NCBI GenBank assembly: GCA_021295955.1
Contig: JAGWBJ010000009.1
Location: forward strand, 1 to 64,000
Origin: Dehalococcoidia bacterium
GTDB taxonomy: Bacteria > Chloroflexota > Dehalococcoidia > Lucifugimonadales > JAGWBF01
Length of the DNA stretch: 64,000 bases
Direction: 5' to 3'
The position numbers and the translations under genes were made by a program. Of the stretch, positions 28,762 through 37,057 are shown in pieces. The notes beneath the pieces were generated by a model, which was not told where the DNA came from, did no database searches, and saw nothing but the letters and a program-made list of their open reading frames with translations. Numbering within the stretch: position 1 is the first letter of the stretch; each line of letters begins with the position of its first letter.

Positions 28762-29022
28762 ATGGCAACCGTTTACGATCGGGTAAAGGCCATTGTGGCA
28801 GACAAGCTGGACGTCAGCGACGACGCCGTCGTCCCCGGAGCTTCTTTCGTCGACGACCTGAACGCCGACTCCTTGGACTTGGCCGAGCTCATCATGGCCT
28901 TCGAGGAGGAGTTCTCCGACGACGACACCAGTATAGAGATATCCGACGAGGACGCCGGGCAGATCGTCACCATCCAGAACGCCATCGACTATCTGAAGGG
29001 GCACGGCGTAGCCGACGAGTAG
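28762..29022 (+). CDS. acpP: Acyl carrier protein
   Basis: 86-residue acidic four-helix carrier. The phosphopantetheine attachment serine is S37 in the NADSLDLAEL motif. Begins 7 nt after nusB. It carries growing acyl chains for the Fab enzymes; the malonyl loader FabD is encoded in the same transcript. Confidence 0.96.
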   Translation: MATVYDRVKAIVADKLDVSDDAVVPGASFVDDLNADSLDLAELIMAFEEEFSDDDTSIEISDEDAGQIVTIQNAIDYLKGHGVADE

Positions 29023-29113
29023 GTCCCTCGCCCTCCGGTCCGTTACCCGCTGCACGCCCTTATCCTCCTTCCCCAGGCATCCCCGCCACAGGCTTCCCCC
29101 GAGGCTGTATAAT

Positions 29114-29740
29114 ATGGACGTGCCCAACATGGACAGCCTCGAAGACGTAGCCCGGCAAGTGCGATCGTGTACCGACTGCCCCCTGAGCGGGAGCCGCACC
29201 AACGCGGTGCCCGGCGAGGGGCCGGCGGACGCCGAGATCATGTTCATCGGCGAGGGGCCGGGCTTCCACGAAGACCGTCTCGGGAGGCCCTTCGTGGGGC
29301 CCGCCGGCCAGTTCCTGGAGGCCCTGTTGGCCGACGCGGGGCTGCGCAGGGACCGGGTGTTCATCGCCAACATGGTCAAGTGCCGGCCCCCCAACAACCG
29401 CGACCCGCTGCCCGCGGAGACCGCCGCCTGCAGCAAGTACCTGGACCGGCAGATCGAGCTTATCGACCCCAAGGTGATCGTCACCCTGGGCCGGTTCTCC
29501 ATGTCCAAGTTCTTCCCAAGGGAGAGCATCAGCAAGGCCCGGGGCAGGGCACGTCCGGTGGGAGGCAGGCTGGTGTACCCGATGATGCACCCGGCGGCCG
29601 CCCTCCATCGAAACGAGCTGAAAGCGACCATCATGGAAGACTTCAGGGCCATTCCAGGCCTGCTCGTGGAGACTCCGGCCGTGCAGGAGCAGGGAGGAGA
29701 GGGTGGTGACGACCAGGGCCAGCAGCTCTCCATGTTCTAG
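29114..29740 (+). CDS. Family 4 uracil-DNA glycosylase with C-terminal clamp-binding-like motif
   Basis: Removes uracil from DNA. Cysteines that hold the [4Fe-4S] cluster are seen as CTDC near residue 18 and as KC...AAC around 88-105. Active-site loops are GEGPGFHEDRLGRPFVGPAG and MMHPAAALHRN. The last residues, QQLSMF, match the beta sliding-clamp-binding pentapeptide pattern QLxxF. A TATAAT directly abuts the ATG at 29114, so the Met at 29129 (MDSLEDVARQV), nearer the family's usual start, may be the real one. Confidence 0.9.
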   Translation: MDVPNMDSLEDVARQVRSCTDCPLSGSRTNAVPGEGPADAEIMFIGEGPGFHEDRLGRPFVGPAGQFLEALLADAGLRRDRVFIANMVKCRPPNNRDPLPAETAACSKYLDRQIELIDPKVIVTLGRFSMSKFFPRESISKARGRARPVGGRLVYPMMHPAAALHRNELKATIMEDFRAIPGLLVETPAVQEQGGEGGDDQGQQLSMF

Positions 29741-29827
29741 TCTGCCATCCCGCTGAGAGGCTGCGGCGCCAGCCTCGACGGCCCATGGGCAGACCGGCCG
29801 CCAATCCGGCAAAGGTCGTAATTTGAT

Positions 29828-31486
29828 ATGTCCCAAAATGCCTTGAGAGTCGTTCCCCTGGGTGGTCTGGGGGAGGTCGGCAAGAACATGATGGCCCTGG
29901 AGTACGGCGACGACATCATAGTCATCGACTGCGGGGTCCTGTTCCCCGAGGAGGACATGCCGGGGGTGGACCTGGTCATCCCCGACATAACCTACCTCCT
30001 GGAGCGGCGAGACCGGGTCCGGGCGATCTTCATCACCCACGGTCACGAAGACCACACGGGGGCCCTGCCCTTCATAGTGCCCAGCCTGGATGTCCCCATA
30101 TACGCCCCCCGGCTGGCCCATGGCCTCATATCCGTCAAACTCAACAACCACCGGCCCTCCCGCGGGACCGCGCTGCACGTGGCGGAGCCCGGGGTCCCCA
30201 TACCGACCGGCAGCTTCCGGGTGGAGTTCTTCCGCGTGTGCCACAGCATTCCCGACGCCATGGGCCTGGCCATCGAGACCCCCGTCGGGACCGTGGTCCA
30301 CACCGGCGACTTCAAGATCGACCACACCCCGGTGGACGGCCAGGCCACGGACCTGGAGAAGCTTGCATCCTACGGCTCTCGCGGCGTGGTCCTCCTGCTG
30401 TCGGACTCGACCTACGCCGAGCTGCCCGGGTACACCCCGTCCGAGCGGGTCGTGGGCGACGCGCTGGAGAGGACCATCGGCGACGCCCAGGGACGCGTGC
30501 TGGTGGCCACCTTCGCCTCCCTCATCTCCCGAATCCAGCAGGTGATAGACGCGGCGGCCCTCCACGGCCGGAGGGTCGCCATCGTGGGGCGGAGCATGGT
30601 GGAGAACGTGAAGATGAGCATGCAGATGGGGTACCTCTCCGCCCCGCCGGGCGTCCTGCTTCCCCCGGGGGAGACCCGCCATCTGGATGGGGACGACGTC
30701 GTCCTGATAACCACCGGCAGCCAGGGAGAGCCCACCTCGGCCCTGGTCAGGATAGCCAACCGGGACCACAGGGACATCCGGGTGATACCGGGAGACACCG
30801 TGATAATCTCGGCCACTCCCATCCCCGGCAACGAGACGGTGATCACCAGGACCATCGACAACCTCTTCAGGCAGGGGGCCCGGGTGCTGTACGACCGCGT
30901 CGCCCTGGTGCACGTCCACGGCCACGCCGCTCAGGAAGAGCTGAAGATCATGCTGAGCCTCACCAAGCCGCGCCACTTCGTCCCCATCCACGGCGAGTAC
31001 CACCATCTGGTGACCCACTCCTATCTGGCCGAGGAGATGGGAGTGCCCAGGGACCGCATCTTCGTCCTGGAAGACGGCGACGTGCTGGAGCTCACCGCCG
31101 ACGGGGGAGAGGTGGTGGAGACCGTCCCCGCGGGCCACATCTACGTGGATGGCAAGTCCAGAAGGACCGCCGGGAGCCCCGTGCTCAGGGACCGGCGCCT
31201 CCTGTCCCGGGACGGTGTCCTTGTGGTCGCCCTGGCCCTGGACAGGGACACCGGCACGCCCATCGGCCCTCCCCAGGTGGTATCCCAGGGTTTCGCCGAC
31301 GACGGAGAGACACCCGAGCTCCTCGATAAGGTGTCCAAGTCCGTTGCGGATTCCCTAGACCGGGTCTCCGGGCATCCCATAGACTGGGAGGAGGTGAACC
31401 GGACGGTGAGGGACTCGGTACGCCGTCTGGTCGTCAGGGAGACGGGCCGCTGTCCCGTGATCATGCCCGTCGCGATGGAGGTCTAG
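29828..31486 (+). CDS. rnj: Ribonuclease J
   Basis: Metallo-beta-lactamase/beta-CASP nuclease for mRNA decay and rRNA maturation. RVVPLGGLGEVGKNM opens it. The zinc motif ITHGHEDHTGALPF is at about residues 74-84. VVHTGDFKIDHTP, TTGSQGEP (beta-CASP) and HVHGHAAQEELKIML follow. 552 residues is the family length. Its stop is immediately followed by the ftsK GTG. Confidence 0.95.
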   Translation: MSQNALRVVPLGGLGEVGKNMMALEYGDDIIVIDCGVLFPEEDMPGVDLVIPDITYLLERRDRVRAIFITHGHEDHTGALPFIVPSLDVPIYAPRLAHGLISVKLNNHRPSRGTALHVAEPGVPIPTGSFRVEFFRVCHSIPDAMGLAIETPVGTVVHTGDFKIDHTPVDGQATDLEKLASYGSRGVVLLLSDSTYAELPGYTPSERVVGDALERTIGDAQGRVLVATFASLISRIQQVIDAAALHGRRVAIVGRSMVENVKMSMQMGYLSAPPGVLLPPGETRHLDGDDVVLITTGSQGEPTSALVRIANRDHRDIRVIPGDTVIISATPIPGNETVITRTIDNLFRQGARVLYDRVALVHVHGHAAQEELKIMLSLTKPRHFVPIHGEYHHLVTHSYLAEEMGVPRDRIFVLEDGDVLELTADGGEVVETVPAGHIYVDGKSRRTAGSPVLRDRRLLSRDGVLVVALALDRDTGTPIGPPQVVSQGFADDGETPELLDKVSKSVADSLDRVSGHPIDWEEVNRTVRDSVRRLVVRETGRCPVIMPVAMEV

Positions 31487-33646
31487 GTGGCACGCAGAGC
31501 CGCGAGCTTGACCGCGTCCCGGCCGGCCCCCGCCCGGCCGGCCCGGGCCGGGCAGCCCCGGGGCGGCAAAGGACGGCTCCTGAGAGCCGCCGCGGTCACC
31601 CTGCCCACACCGGGGATTCCCGCGGCCGCGGTGCTGGCATTCCTCTTCATCGACTCCGTCCAGGGCTGGATGCTGGGGGCCCTGGGCCTGGGGCTCGTTC
31701 CCGTGTTCCTCTGGCTCTTCAGCTTTGCCCTGGTGGTGCGGTACCGGAGGGAGTGGGTCCCCCGGTTCTGGAGAGCATGGGTCGGCACGGGGATGGCCAC
31801 CGCCGTCAGCCTGGGGATACTGTCCATGTTCCACGCGTCCAGCGGCGTGATGTACGACGCCTCCCTGGGAGGCTACTGGGGCCGGTACCTGGGAGGGTCC
31901 CCCGCAATCCTGGGGGCCCTGAAGTTGCTGGCCCTGGTGGCGGTTACGCCCCTGATCCTGTACCCCCGTTGGGCCGGGCCCGCCTACCAGCGCCTGGGGC
32001 AGCGGATGGCCAGGGGAGGGGGCGCCGTCCTTTCCCGGACCGCCTCCAAGACCGGCGCCACCCTCAAGGGCTGGCTGGAGGAGCCGTCGGCGTCTCAGAA
32101 CGGGACGGAGGCGGTCGCGGTCGCCAAGGGGCCCTCGGAAGAGTCCTGGAGCCCTGCCGACGAGCCTGCCAAGGCGGCCGCGCAGGCCGACGACAGCCCC
32201 GGGGACCTGGAGAAAGATACGGGGAAGAGCAAGGGACGGAAGGCCGGAGGATGGCGTCTACCGCCAATGGACATCCTGGGGCAGGCGGAGGACAATCCCG
32301 TGCCCGAGGCCATCCTCCAGGAGATGGCCCAGAAAATCGAGGCGACCCTCACGGAGCACCGGGTCGACGTGTCGGTGAACGACATACGGACGGGGCCCCG
32401 GGTCATCCGGTTCGGACTGGTGCCGGGGTGGGTGAAGAACCGTGGCAAGGGCGCCGAACCGGTGGCGGAGACGAGCCGGGTAAAGGTCCAGAGCATTCTC
32501 GTGCGCGAGAAGGACCTGGCGCTGTCCCTCAAGACCCCCTATCTACGGCTGGAGGCCCCGGTGCCCGGCGAGGCCTTGGTGGGCCTGGAGATGCCCAGCC
32601 CCCATCCGCGCACGGTGATGCTCCGCTCCGTTATCGAGGGGCGGGCGTTCGAGAAAACGGCCTCCAAAGGCGGGCTACCCATCGCCCTGGGCGAGGATAC
32701 GGGCGGCGAGCCGGTGGTGGCCGACCTGGCGAGCCTGCCCCACCTCCTCATCGCCGGGGCCACCGGCAGCGGCAAGAGCGTGTGCATCAACACCATCGTC
32801 GCCTCACTGCTCATGAAGCAGCCTCCCGACCGGGTGAGGATGCTCATGGTGGACCCCAAGCGCGTGGAGCTGACGCCCTTCAACGGGATACCCCACCTGG
32901 TCTCCCCGGTCATCGTCGAGACCGACGAGGTGCTCGTGGTGCTGAAGGGGCTGCAGGACGAGATGCTCCGGCGCTACAAGCTCATGGAGGAGATCGGCGC
33001 CAGGAACCTGGAGGGTTACAACCGCAAGGCGTCGGAGCCGATGCCCTTCCTGGTGGTCATCATCGACGAGCTTGCGGACCTGATGATGGCGGCGGCCTAC
33101 GAAGCCGAGTCGGGCCTGGTAAGGTTGGCGCAGCTGGGCCGCGCCACGGGCATACACCTGATCCTGGCCACCCAGAGGCCGTCGGTCAACGTGGTCACCG
33201 GGCTGCTGAAGGCCAACGTCCCCGGACGCGTCGCCTTCGCCGTGGCCTCCCAGGTGGACTCCAGGGTGATACTGGACACGGCGGGCGCGGAGAAGCTCCT
33301 GGGCAAGGGGGACATGATGCTCCTCACCTCCGGCTCCCCCAAGCCTATGCGGGTGCAGGGCACCTTCGTAGACGACAGGGAGATCGACAAGATGGTGGAG
33401 TTCTGGCAGACGCAGAAGGGGCCGATACCGCCGAAGATCAACCTGCACGAGGAGTCGGCCGCGGAGGAGGCGGAGGAGGAGAGCGGGGACGACCTGATGG
33501 AGCAGGCGAGGGAGCTGGCCGAGCAGCTCCCCGACGTGTCGGCCTCGGTCCTGCAACGCCGGCTGCACGTGGGCTTCCAGCGAGCCGTGGAGCTGCGGCG
33601 CCGGCTGGAGGACGAAGGCGTGGTGGCCGCCGCCCCGCACCCCTGA
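31487..33646 (+). CDS. ftsK: DNA translocase FtsK/SpoIIIE
   Basis: Membrane-anchored motor that pumps chromosome DNA at the division septum. A basic N-terminus is followed by about four hydrophobic segments (to residue 165), a polar linker and the RecA-like motor: Walker A GATGSGKSVCINT, Walker B FLVVIIDELADLMM and ATQRPSVNVVTGLLKANVPGR. The C-terminal winged-helix gamma domain (VLQRRLHVGFQRAVELRRRLE) binds KOPS-like sites. The GTG start abuts the rnj stop with zero spacing. Confidence 0.94.
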   Translation: MARRAASLTASRPAPARPARAGQPRGGKGRLLRAAAVTLPTPGIPAAAVLAFLFIDSVQGWMLGALGLGLVPVFLWLFSFALVVRYRREWVPRFWRAWVGTGMATAVSLGILSMFHASSGVMYDASLGGYWGRYLGGSPAILGALKLLALVAVTPLILYPRWAGPAYQRLGQRMARGGGAVLSRTASKTGATLKGWLEEPSASQNGTEAVAVAKGPSEESWSPADEPAKAAAQADDSPGDLEKDTGKSKGRKAGGWRLPPMDILGQAEDNPVPEAILQEMAQKIEATLTEHRVDVSVNDIRTGPRVIRFGLVPGWVKNRGKGAEPVAETSRVKVQSILVREKDLALSLKTPYLRLEAPVPGEALVGLEMPSPHPRTVMLRSVIEGRAFEKTASKGGLPIALGEDTGGEPVVADLASLPHLLIAGATGSGKSVCINTIVASLLMKQPPDRVRMLMVDPKRVELTPFNGIPHLVSPVIVETDEVLVVLKGLQDEMLRRYKLMEEIGARNLEGYNRKASEPMPFLVVIIDELADLMMAAAYEAESGLVRLAQLGRATGIHLILATQRPSVNVVTGLLKANVPGRVAFAVASQVDSRVILDTAGAEKLLGKGDMMLLTSGSPKPMRVQGTFVDDREIDKMVEFWQTQKGPIPPKINLHEESAAEEAEEESGDDLMEQARELAEQLPDVSASVLQRRLHVGFQRAVELRRRLEDEGVVAAAPHP

Positions 33647-33670
33647 GCAGGCGTCCGGTCTTTCCCCCAT

Positions 33671-33701
33671 CGTCGCTCCGGCCCCCGAGCCGGAATCCAG
33701 G
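33671..33701. repeat. Dispersed intergenic repeat (CCGGCCCCCGAGCCGG type)
   Basis: Unit CTCCGGCCCCCGAGCCGGAATCC, with CCGGC/GCCGG arms, in the gap between ftsK and accDA. Related units occur at 41243-41272 and 49024-49054. Confidence 0.55.
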
Positions 33702-33806
33702 GCAGGGGCGAGCACCGCCTTTCTTTTGGGCGGATTCCGTTGTACCATAGCGGTAAGGCGGCGCATAGCAGGCCGAGGTACCGTCACCGGACGCGCCCCT
33801 TGATTC

Positions 33807-35651
33807 ATGCCCGCCATTGTGGTCGAGTGTGTCGCGGGGAAGCAGAGAGCCCGGAGCGCGCCCTTGAGAAACCTGTCTGAGCTTCTGGTCCATCTCCTGA
33901 GGAAAGGCACGACCCTGGACCGGTCCTACGTCTCCGTGGCCCGGGACCACTGTCTCGTATGCGAGAGGGCCATCGGCGAGGCGCCCCTGTACGTCAAGTA
34001 CCGGGTCTGTCCCGAGTGCAGGTTCCACTACAGCCTCACGGCCCGGGAGCGCATCGACCTGGTGGCGGACGCCGGCAGTTTCAAGGAGAGCAACCGCTTC
34101 ATCAAGTCCCTGCATCCCCTCTCCTTCTCCAACCGCGGCTCCTATCCCCGCAGGCTCTCCCAGGACCAGGCCAGGACCGGGCTCACCGAGGCCGTCGTAA
34201 CGGGGAGCTGCACCATCAACGGCATCAGGACCATGATCGTGGTCCTGGACTTCGGCTTCATGGGTGGCAGCATGGGGAGCGTGGTGGGCGAGAAGGTGGC
34301 CCTCACCTTCGAGGAGGCGGCGAAGTCCTCCGTGCCCCTGCTGGCCATGGTGAGCGGCGGCGGCGCGCGGATTCAGGAGGGGGTCCTCTCCCTCATGCAG
34401 ATGGCCAAGACGGTCACCGCCGCCAACAGGCTGAGGGACAAGCGGGTGCCCTTCGTCGTGGTGCTCTCCAACCCGGCGACGGGCCACGCCTACGCCAGCT
34501 TCGCCAACCTGGCGGACCTGATCGTCGCCGAGCCGGGCACCCTCATAGGGCTGGTCCCCATGAAGACCCTCAGGCAGGCGTCGAGAAAGCCCCTGCCGCC
34601 GGACGCCCACACCGCCGAGGCCCACGTGAAGCTGGGCCTCCTCGACGGGATCGTGGACCGGGAGGAGATGAAAGAGAAGCTGGGCACGATCCTGGGCCTG
34701 CTGAGCCCCGGAAACGCCGGCAGGTCCAACGGCAAGGTCCCCTCGGAGGACCCCTTGGACGTGGCGGAGGCGGCCGACACGGCGCGAGTGTTGGAGACGG
34801 TCCACCACCCCCGTCGGCCCACGGCACAGGACTACATACGGTCCACGGTGGACGATTTCATAGAGGTGCGCGGGGACCGGGTCAGCGGCGACGACAGGTC
34901 GGTGGTCGGCGGGCTGGGATATCTGCTGGGTAAGCCGGTGGTGATCATAGGCCAGGAGCGGACCAACACCCATCCCGGGGACCTCTTCCACACGTACCCC
35001 GAGGGGCTGCGCAAGGCCCGGCGCCTCATCGACCTGGCCGCCCGGTTCAAGCTGCCGGTGGTGACCCTGATCGATACCCAGGGGGCCCACCCGGGCCTGG
35101 AGTCCGAAGAGCAGGGGGTGGGCAACGCCATCGCCACCACCCTGTCCCTCATGGCAGGAGTGCCCACTCCCATAGTGTCGGCCGTAGTGGGAGAGGGGGG
35201 GAACGAGGGGGCCCTGGCGCTGGGGATCTCCGACAGCATCCTGATGCAGGAGTACGCGGTCTACTCCCCCATCCCCCCCGCCGAGGCGGTCTCCAGGATA
35301 TACGGAAACGCCCGTATCCAGCAGGAACGGTCCGACGCCATGACCCTGATGGCCCACGAGTGCAAGGCCCTGGGCATCGTCGACGAGATAGTGCCCGAGC
35401 CGGAGGGGGGCGCCCACACGAACCCGGAGGACGCGGCACGCCGGCTGGGGACCGCCATCAGGAGACAGCTTTCGGCCCTGGAGAAGGTCTCCTCCAAGAA
35501 GCTGACGGAGAGCCGCTACAAGAAGTTCCGCAATATGGGGGAGGACTCCAGGCACGCCAAGGCGGCGATGCGCCGGGAGGTCTCCCTGTTGCAGCATATA
35601 GTAGCGAAACCCAAGAGGGGCCGGGGCAAGAAGCAGGCATCCCGCGCCTAG
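33807..35651 (+). CDS. accDA: Fused acetyl-CoA carboxylase carboxyltransferase (AccD-AccA)
   Basis: Transfers the carboxyl from carboxybiotin to acetyl-CoA, giving malonyl-CoA. Residues 1 to about 300 are the beta half, with a zinc ribbon at C49, C52, C68 and C71 and the crotonase-like SGGGARIQEGVLSLMQM. From about residue 330 the alpha half follows (RPTAQDYIRSTVDDFIEVRGDR, DTQGAHPGLESEEQG, GEGGNEGALALG). The two subunits, separate in E. coli, are one 614-residue chain with no stop between. A basic Lys/Arg tail ends the protein. Confidence 0.93.
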   Translation: MPAIVVECVAGKQRARSAPLRNLSELLVHLLRKGTTLDRSYVSVARDHCLVCERAIGEAPLYVKYRVCPECRFHYSLTARERIDLVADAGSFKESNRFIKSLHPLSFSNRGSYPRRLSQDQARTGLTEAVVTGSCTINGIRTMIVVLDFGFMGGSMGSVVGEKVALTFEEAAKSSVPLLAMVSGGGARIQEGVLSLMQMAKTVTAANRLRDKRVPFVVVLSNPATGHAYASFANLADLIVAEPGTLIGLVPMKTLRQASRKPLPPDAHTAEAHVKLGLLDGIVDREEMKEKLGTILGLLSPGNAGRSNGKVPSEDPLDVAEAADTARVLETVHHPRRPTAQDYIRSTVDDFIEVRGDRVSGDDRSVVGGLGYLLGKPVVIIGQERTNTHPGDLFHTYPEGLRKARRLIDLAARFKLPVVTLIDTQGAHPGLESEEQGVGNAIATTLSLMAGVPTPIVSAVVGEGGNEGALALGISDSILMQEYAVYSPIPPAEAVSRIYGNARIQQERSDAMTLMAHECKALGIVDEIVPEPEGGAHTNPEDAARRLGTAIRRQLSALEKVSSKKLTESRYKKFRNMGEDSRHAKAAMRREVSLLQHIVAKPKRGRGKKQASRA

Positions 35652-35702
35652 ACCGGTCCAAGCCGGCGGGCAACCAGGGAAGGATGAGCGCCCGGGCGGC
35701 CC

Positions 35703-36510
35703 CTAGGCCTTGTCCGCGGCCAGGGCCGCCAGCCCGGCCTTCACCCTCTCCGCCACCTCCCGGTACTCATCCATCACCTCGGGGCTGGACAGGACCGTGG
35801 GCTGGGACGTGTCCCGGTAGTCGGACCGCAGGCTCAGGGATCCCAGGAAGGGCAGGTCCATCTCGGTGGCCAGGTCGGCGCCGGCCCCTTCACCGAATAT
35901 CTCCCCGGTGTAGTTCTCCACGATCCCCAGCACGCCGACCTTGAGCTTTCGTATCATGTTGATGCACCGCTTGGCGTCCAGGTTGGCGAGCTGCTGCGGG
36001 GTGGTGACCACCACGAAGCCGTCCAGGGGGAGGGCCTGCATCACGGTGAGGGGAGCGTCCGAGGTGCCCGGGGGCAGGTCCACCACCAGGTAGTCCAGGT
36101 CGCCGAAGGAACTGGTTGATGGCGTTGTGGATCATGGGCCCCCGCCAGATGATCGCCTCGTCCTCGTTCTCCTGGAAGAAGGCCATGGAGATCACCTTGA
36201 CGCCGAACCTCTCCGAGGGGATGATCTCTCCGTCCTGGTAGACGGGCTTCTCCTGGATGCCCATGGCCTTGGTGACGTTGGGGCAGTCGATGTCCACGTC
36301 CAGGAGACCGACCCTGTTGCCCTCGCTGGCCAGGGAGGCCGCCAGGTTCACGGCGACGGTGGTCTTGCCCACGCCCCCCTTCCCGCTGTACACCGCGACC
36401 TTGTTCTTTATCTGGCCCAGGCGCTGGGTTATCTGACGCTTCTGCTGCCACGTGCGCTTGATGGCCTCGAGGCGGGCGTTGTCCTGGGGGGTGGGCGTGG
36501 GGGTGCTCAT
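35703..36510 (-). pseudogene. mrp: Mrp/ApbC iron-sulfur carrier ATPase, frame-disrupted
   Basis: Mrp-family P-loop ATPases carry and deliver Fe-S clusters. The N-terminal part (from the ATG at 36510) is intact with the deviant Walker A GKGGVGKTT at residues 43-51, LDVDIDCPNV and the IIWRGPMIHNAINQFL block. At about 36106 the frame breaks. The continuation GDLDYLVVDLPPGTSD...QQLANLDAKR is read in a different frame down to 35703. About five residues expected between QFL and GDLDY are absent. The break coincides with one edge of an exact 80-bp direct repeat, so it may be an assembly error. Confidence 0.8.
36026..36105. repeat. 80-bp exact direct repeat, copy 1 (inside mrp)
   Basis: Encodes (minus strand) the GDLDYLVVDLPPGTSD segment native to Mrp. 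Identical to 36571-36650. Its right edge at 36105 is the frame break in mrp. Confidence 0.95.
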
Positions 36511-36570
36511 GGATAACCGCCGTAGATAGCCTGGCCGCCGCCGGGCCGCCGCGGCCTGGGCGACGACCGC

Positions 36571-36650
36571 GGGGGAGGGCCTGCATCACGGTGAGGGGAG
36601 CGTCCGAGGTGCCCGGGGGCAGGTCCACCACCAGGTAGTCCAGGTCGCCG
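36571..36650. repeat. 80-bp exact direct repeat, copy 2 (at the end of the DUF59 gene)
   Basis: Identical to 36026-36105 with a 545-nt offset. Flanking bases differ on both sides. It replaces the expected 3' end of the DUF59 gene with Mrp-coding sequence. Confidence 0.95.
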
Positions 36651-36877
36651 TCCTCGACGCCCTCCACCTCGGAGATGGCCCACTCAGCCTGCTGGGCGAT
36701 CATGGGGCCCATGCCGCAGCCGGGGGCCGTGAGGGTCATCTGGACGTAGACGTCCCCCTCCTCGATCTGGATGTCGTAGATGAGCCCCAGGTCCACTATG
36801 TTCACGGGGATCTCGGGGTCGTAGACGTTCTTGAGCACGTCCCGTACTTCTTCGCGTGTCAGCGTGGCCTCTACCAT
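36571..36877 (-). pseudogene. MIP18/DUF59 (SufT/PaaD-like) iron-sulfur assembly protein, 3' end replaced
   Basis: DUF59 proteins assist Fe-S cluster assembly and often neighbour or fuse to Mrp. Residues 1-76 match well (VYDPEIPVNIVDLGLIYDI, MTLTAPGCGMGP with Cys54). After VEGVED the family's closing region (normally a short WDPPW-like segment) is missing. The frame runs into the copied Mrp segment and then through the mrp gene out of frame to a stop at 36041. It has a good promoter upstream and lies just before mrp, so both would be one transcript. Confidence 0.75.
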
Positions 36878-36913
36878 TGCTTCCCTCCGTCTATTGCTGG
36901 GACCGACGCCGAA

Positions 36914-36943
36914 ATTGTAACAACTGCCTACGGGCTCCGTCAA
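36914..36943 (-). promoter_or_regulatory. Promoter for the DUF59-mrp genes
   Basis: On the minus strand: TTGACG (36943-36938), an 18-bp spacer and TACAAT (36919-36914), 37 nt before the DUF59 start. Confidence 0.65.
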
Positions 36944-37000
36944 CTTACACATATCTGACCGGGATACGGGGCGGGAGGTCTCTCGCCCTTTCCCCGTCCA

Positions 37001-37042
37001 GCCGACGAAAACCGTGGGCCTGCCGACGAAAATCGTGAGCCT
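37001..37042. repeat. 21-bp tandem repeat, two copies
   Basis: GCCGACGAAAACCGTGGGCC(T) at 37001-37021 is repeated at 37022-37042 with two mismatches, just downstream of the uvrB stop. Confidence 0.8.
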
Positions 37043-37057
37043 GCCGCCGCCGGCCCG

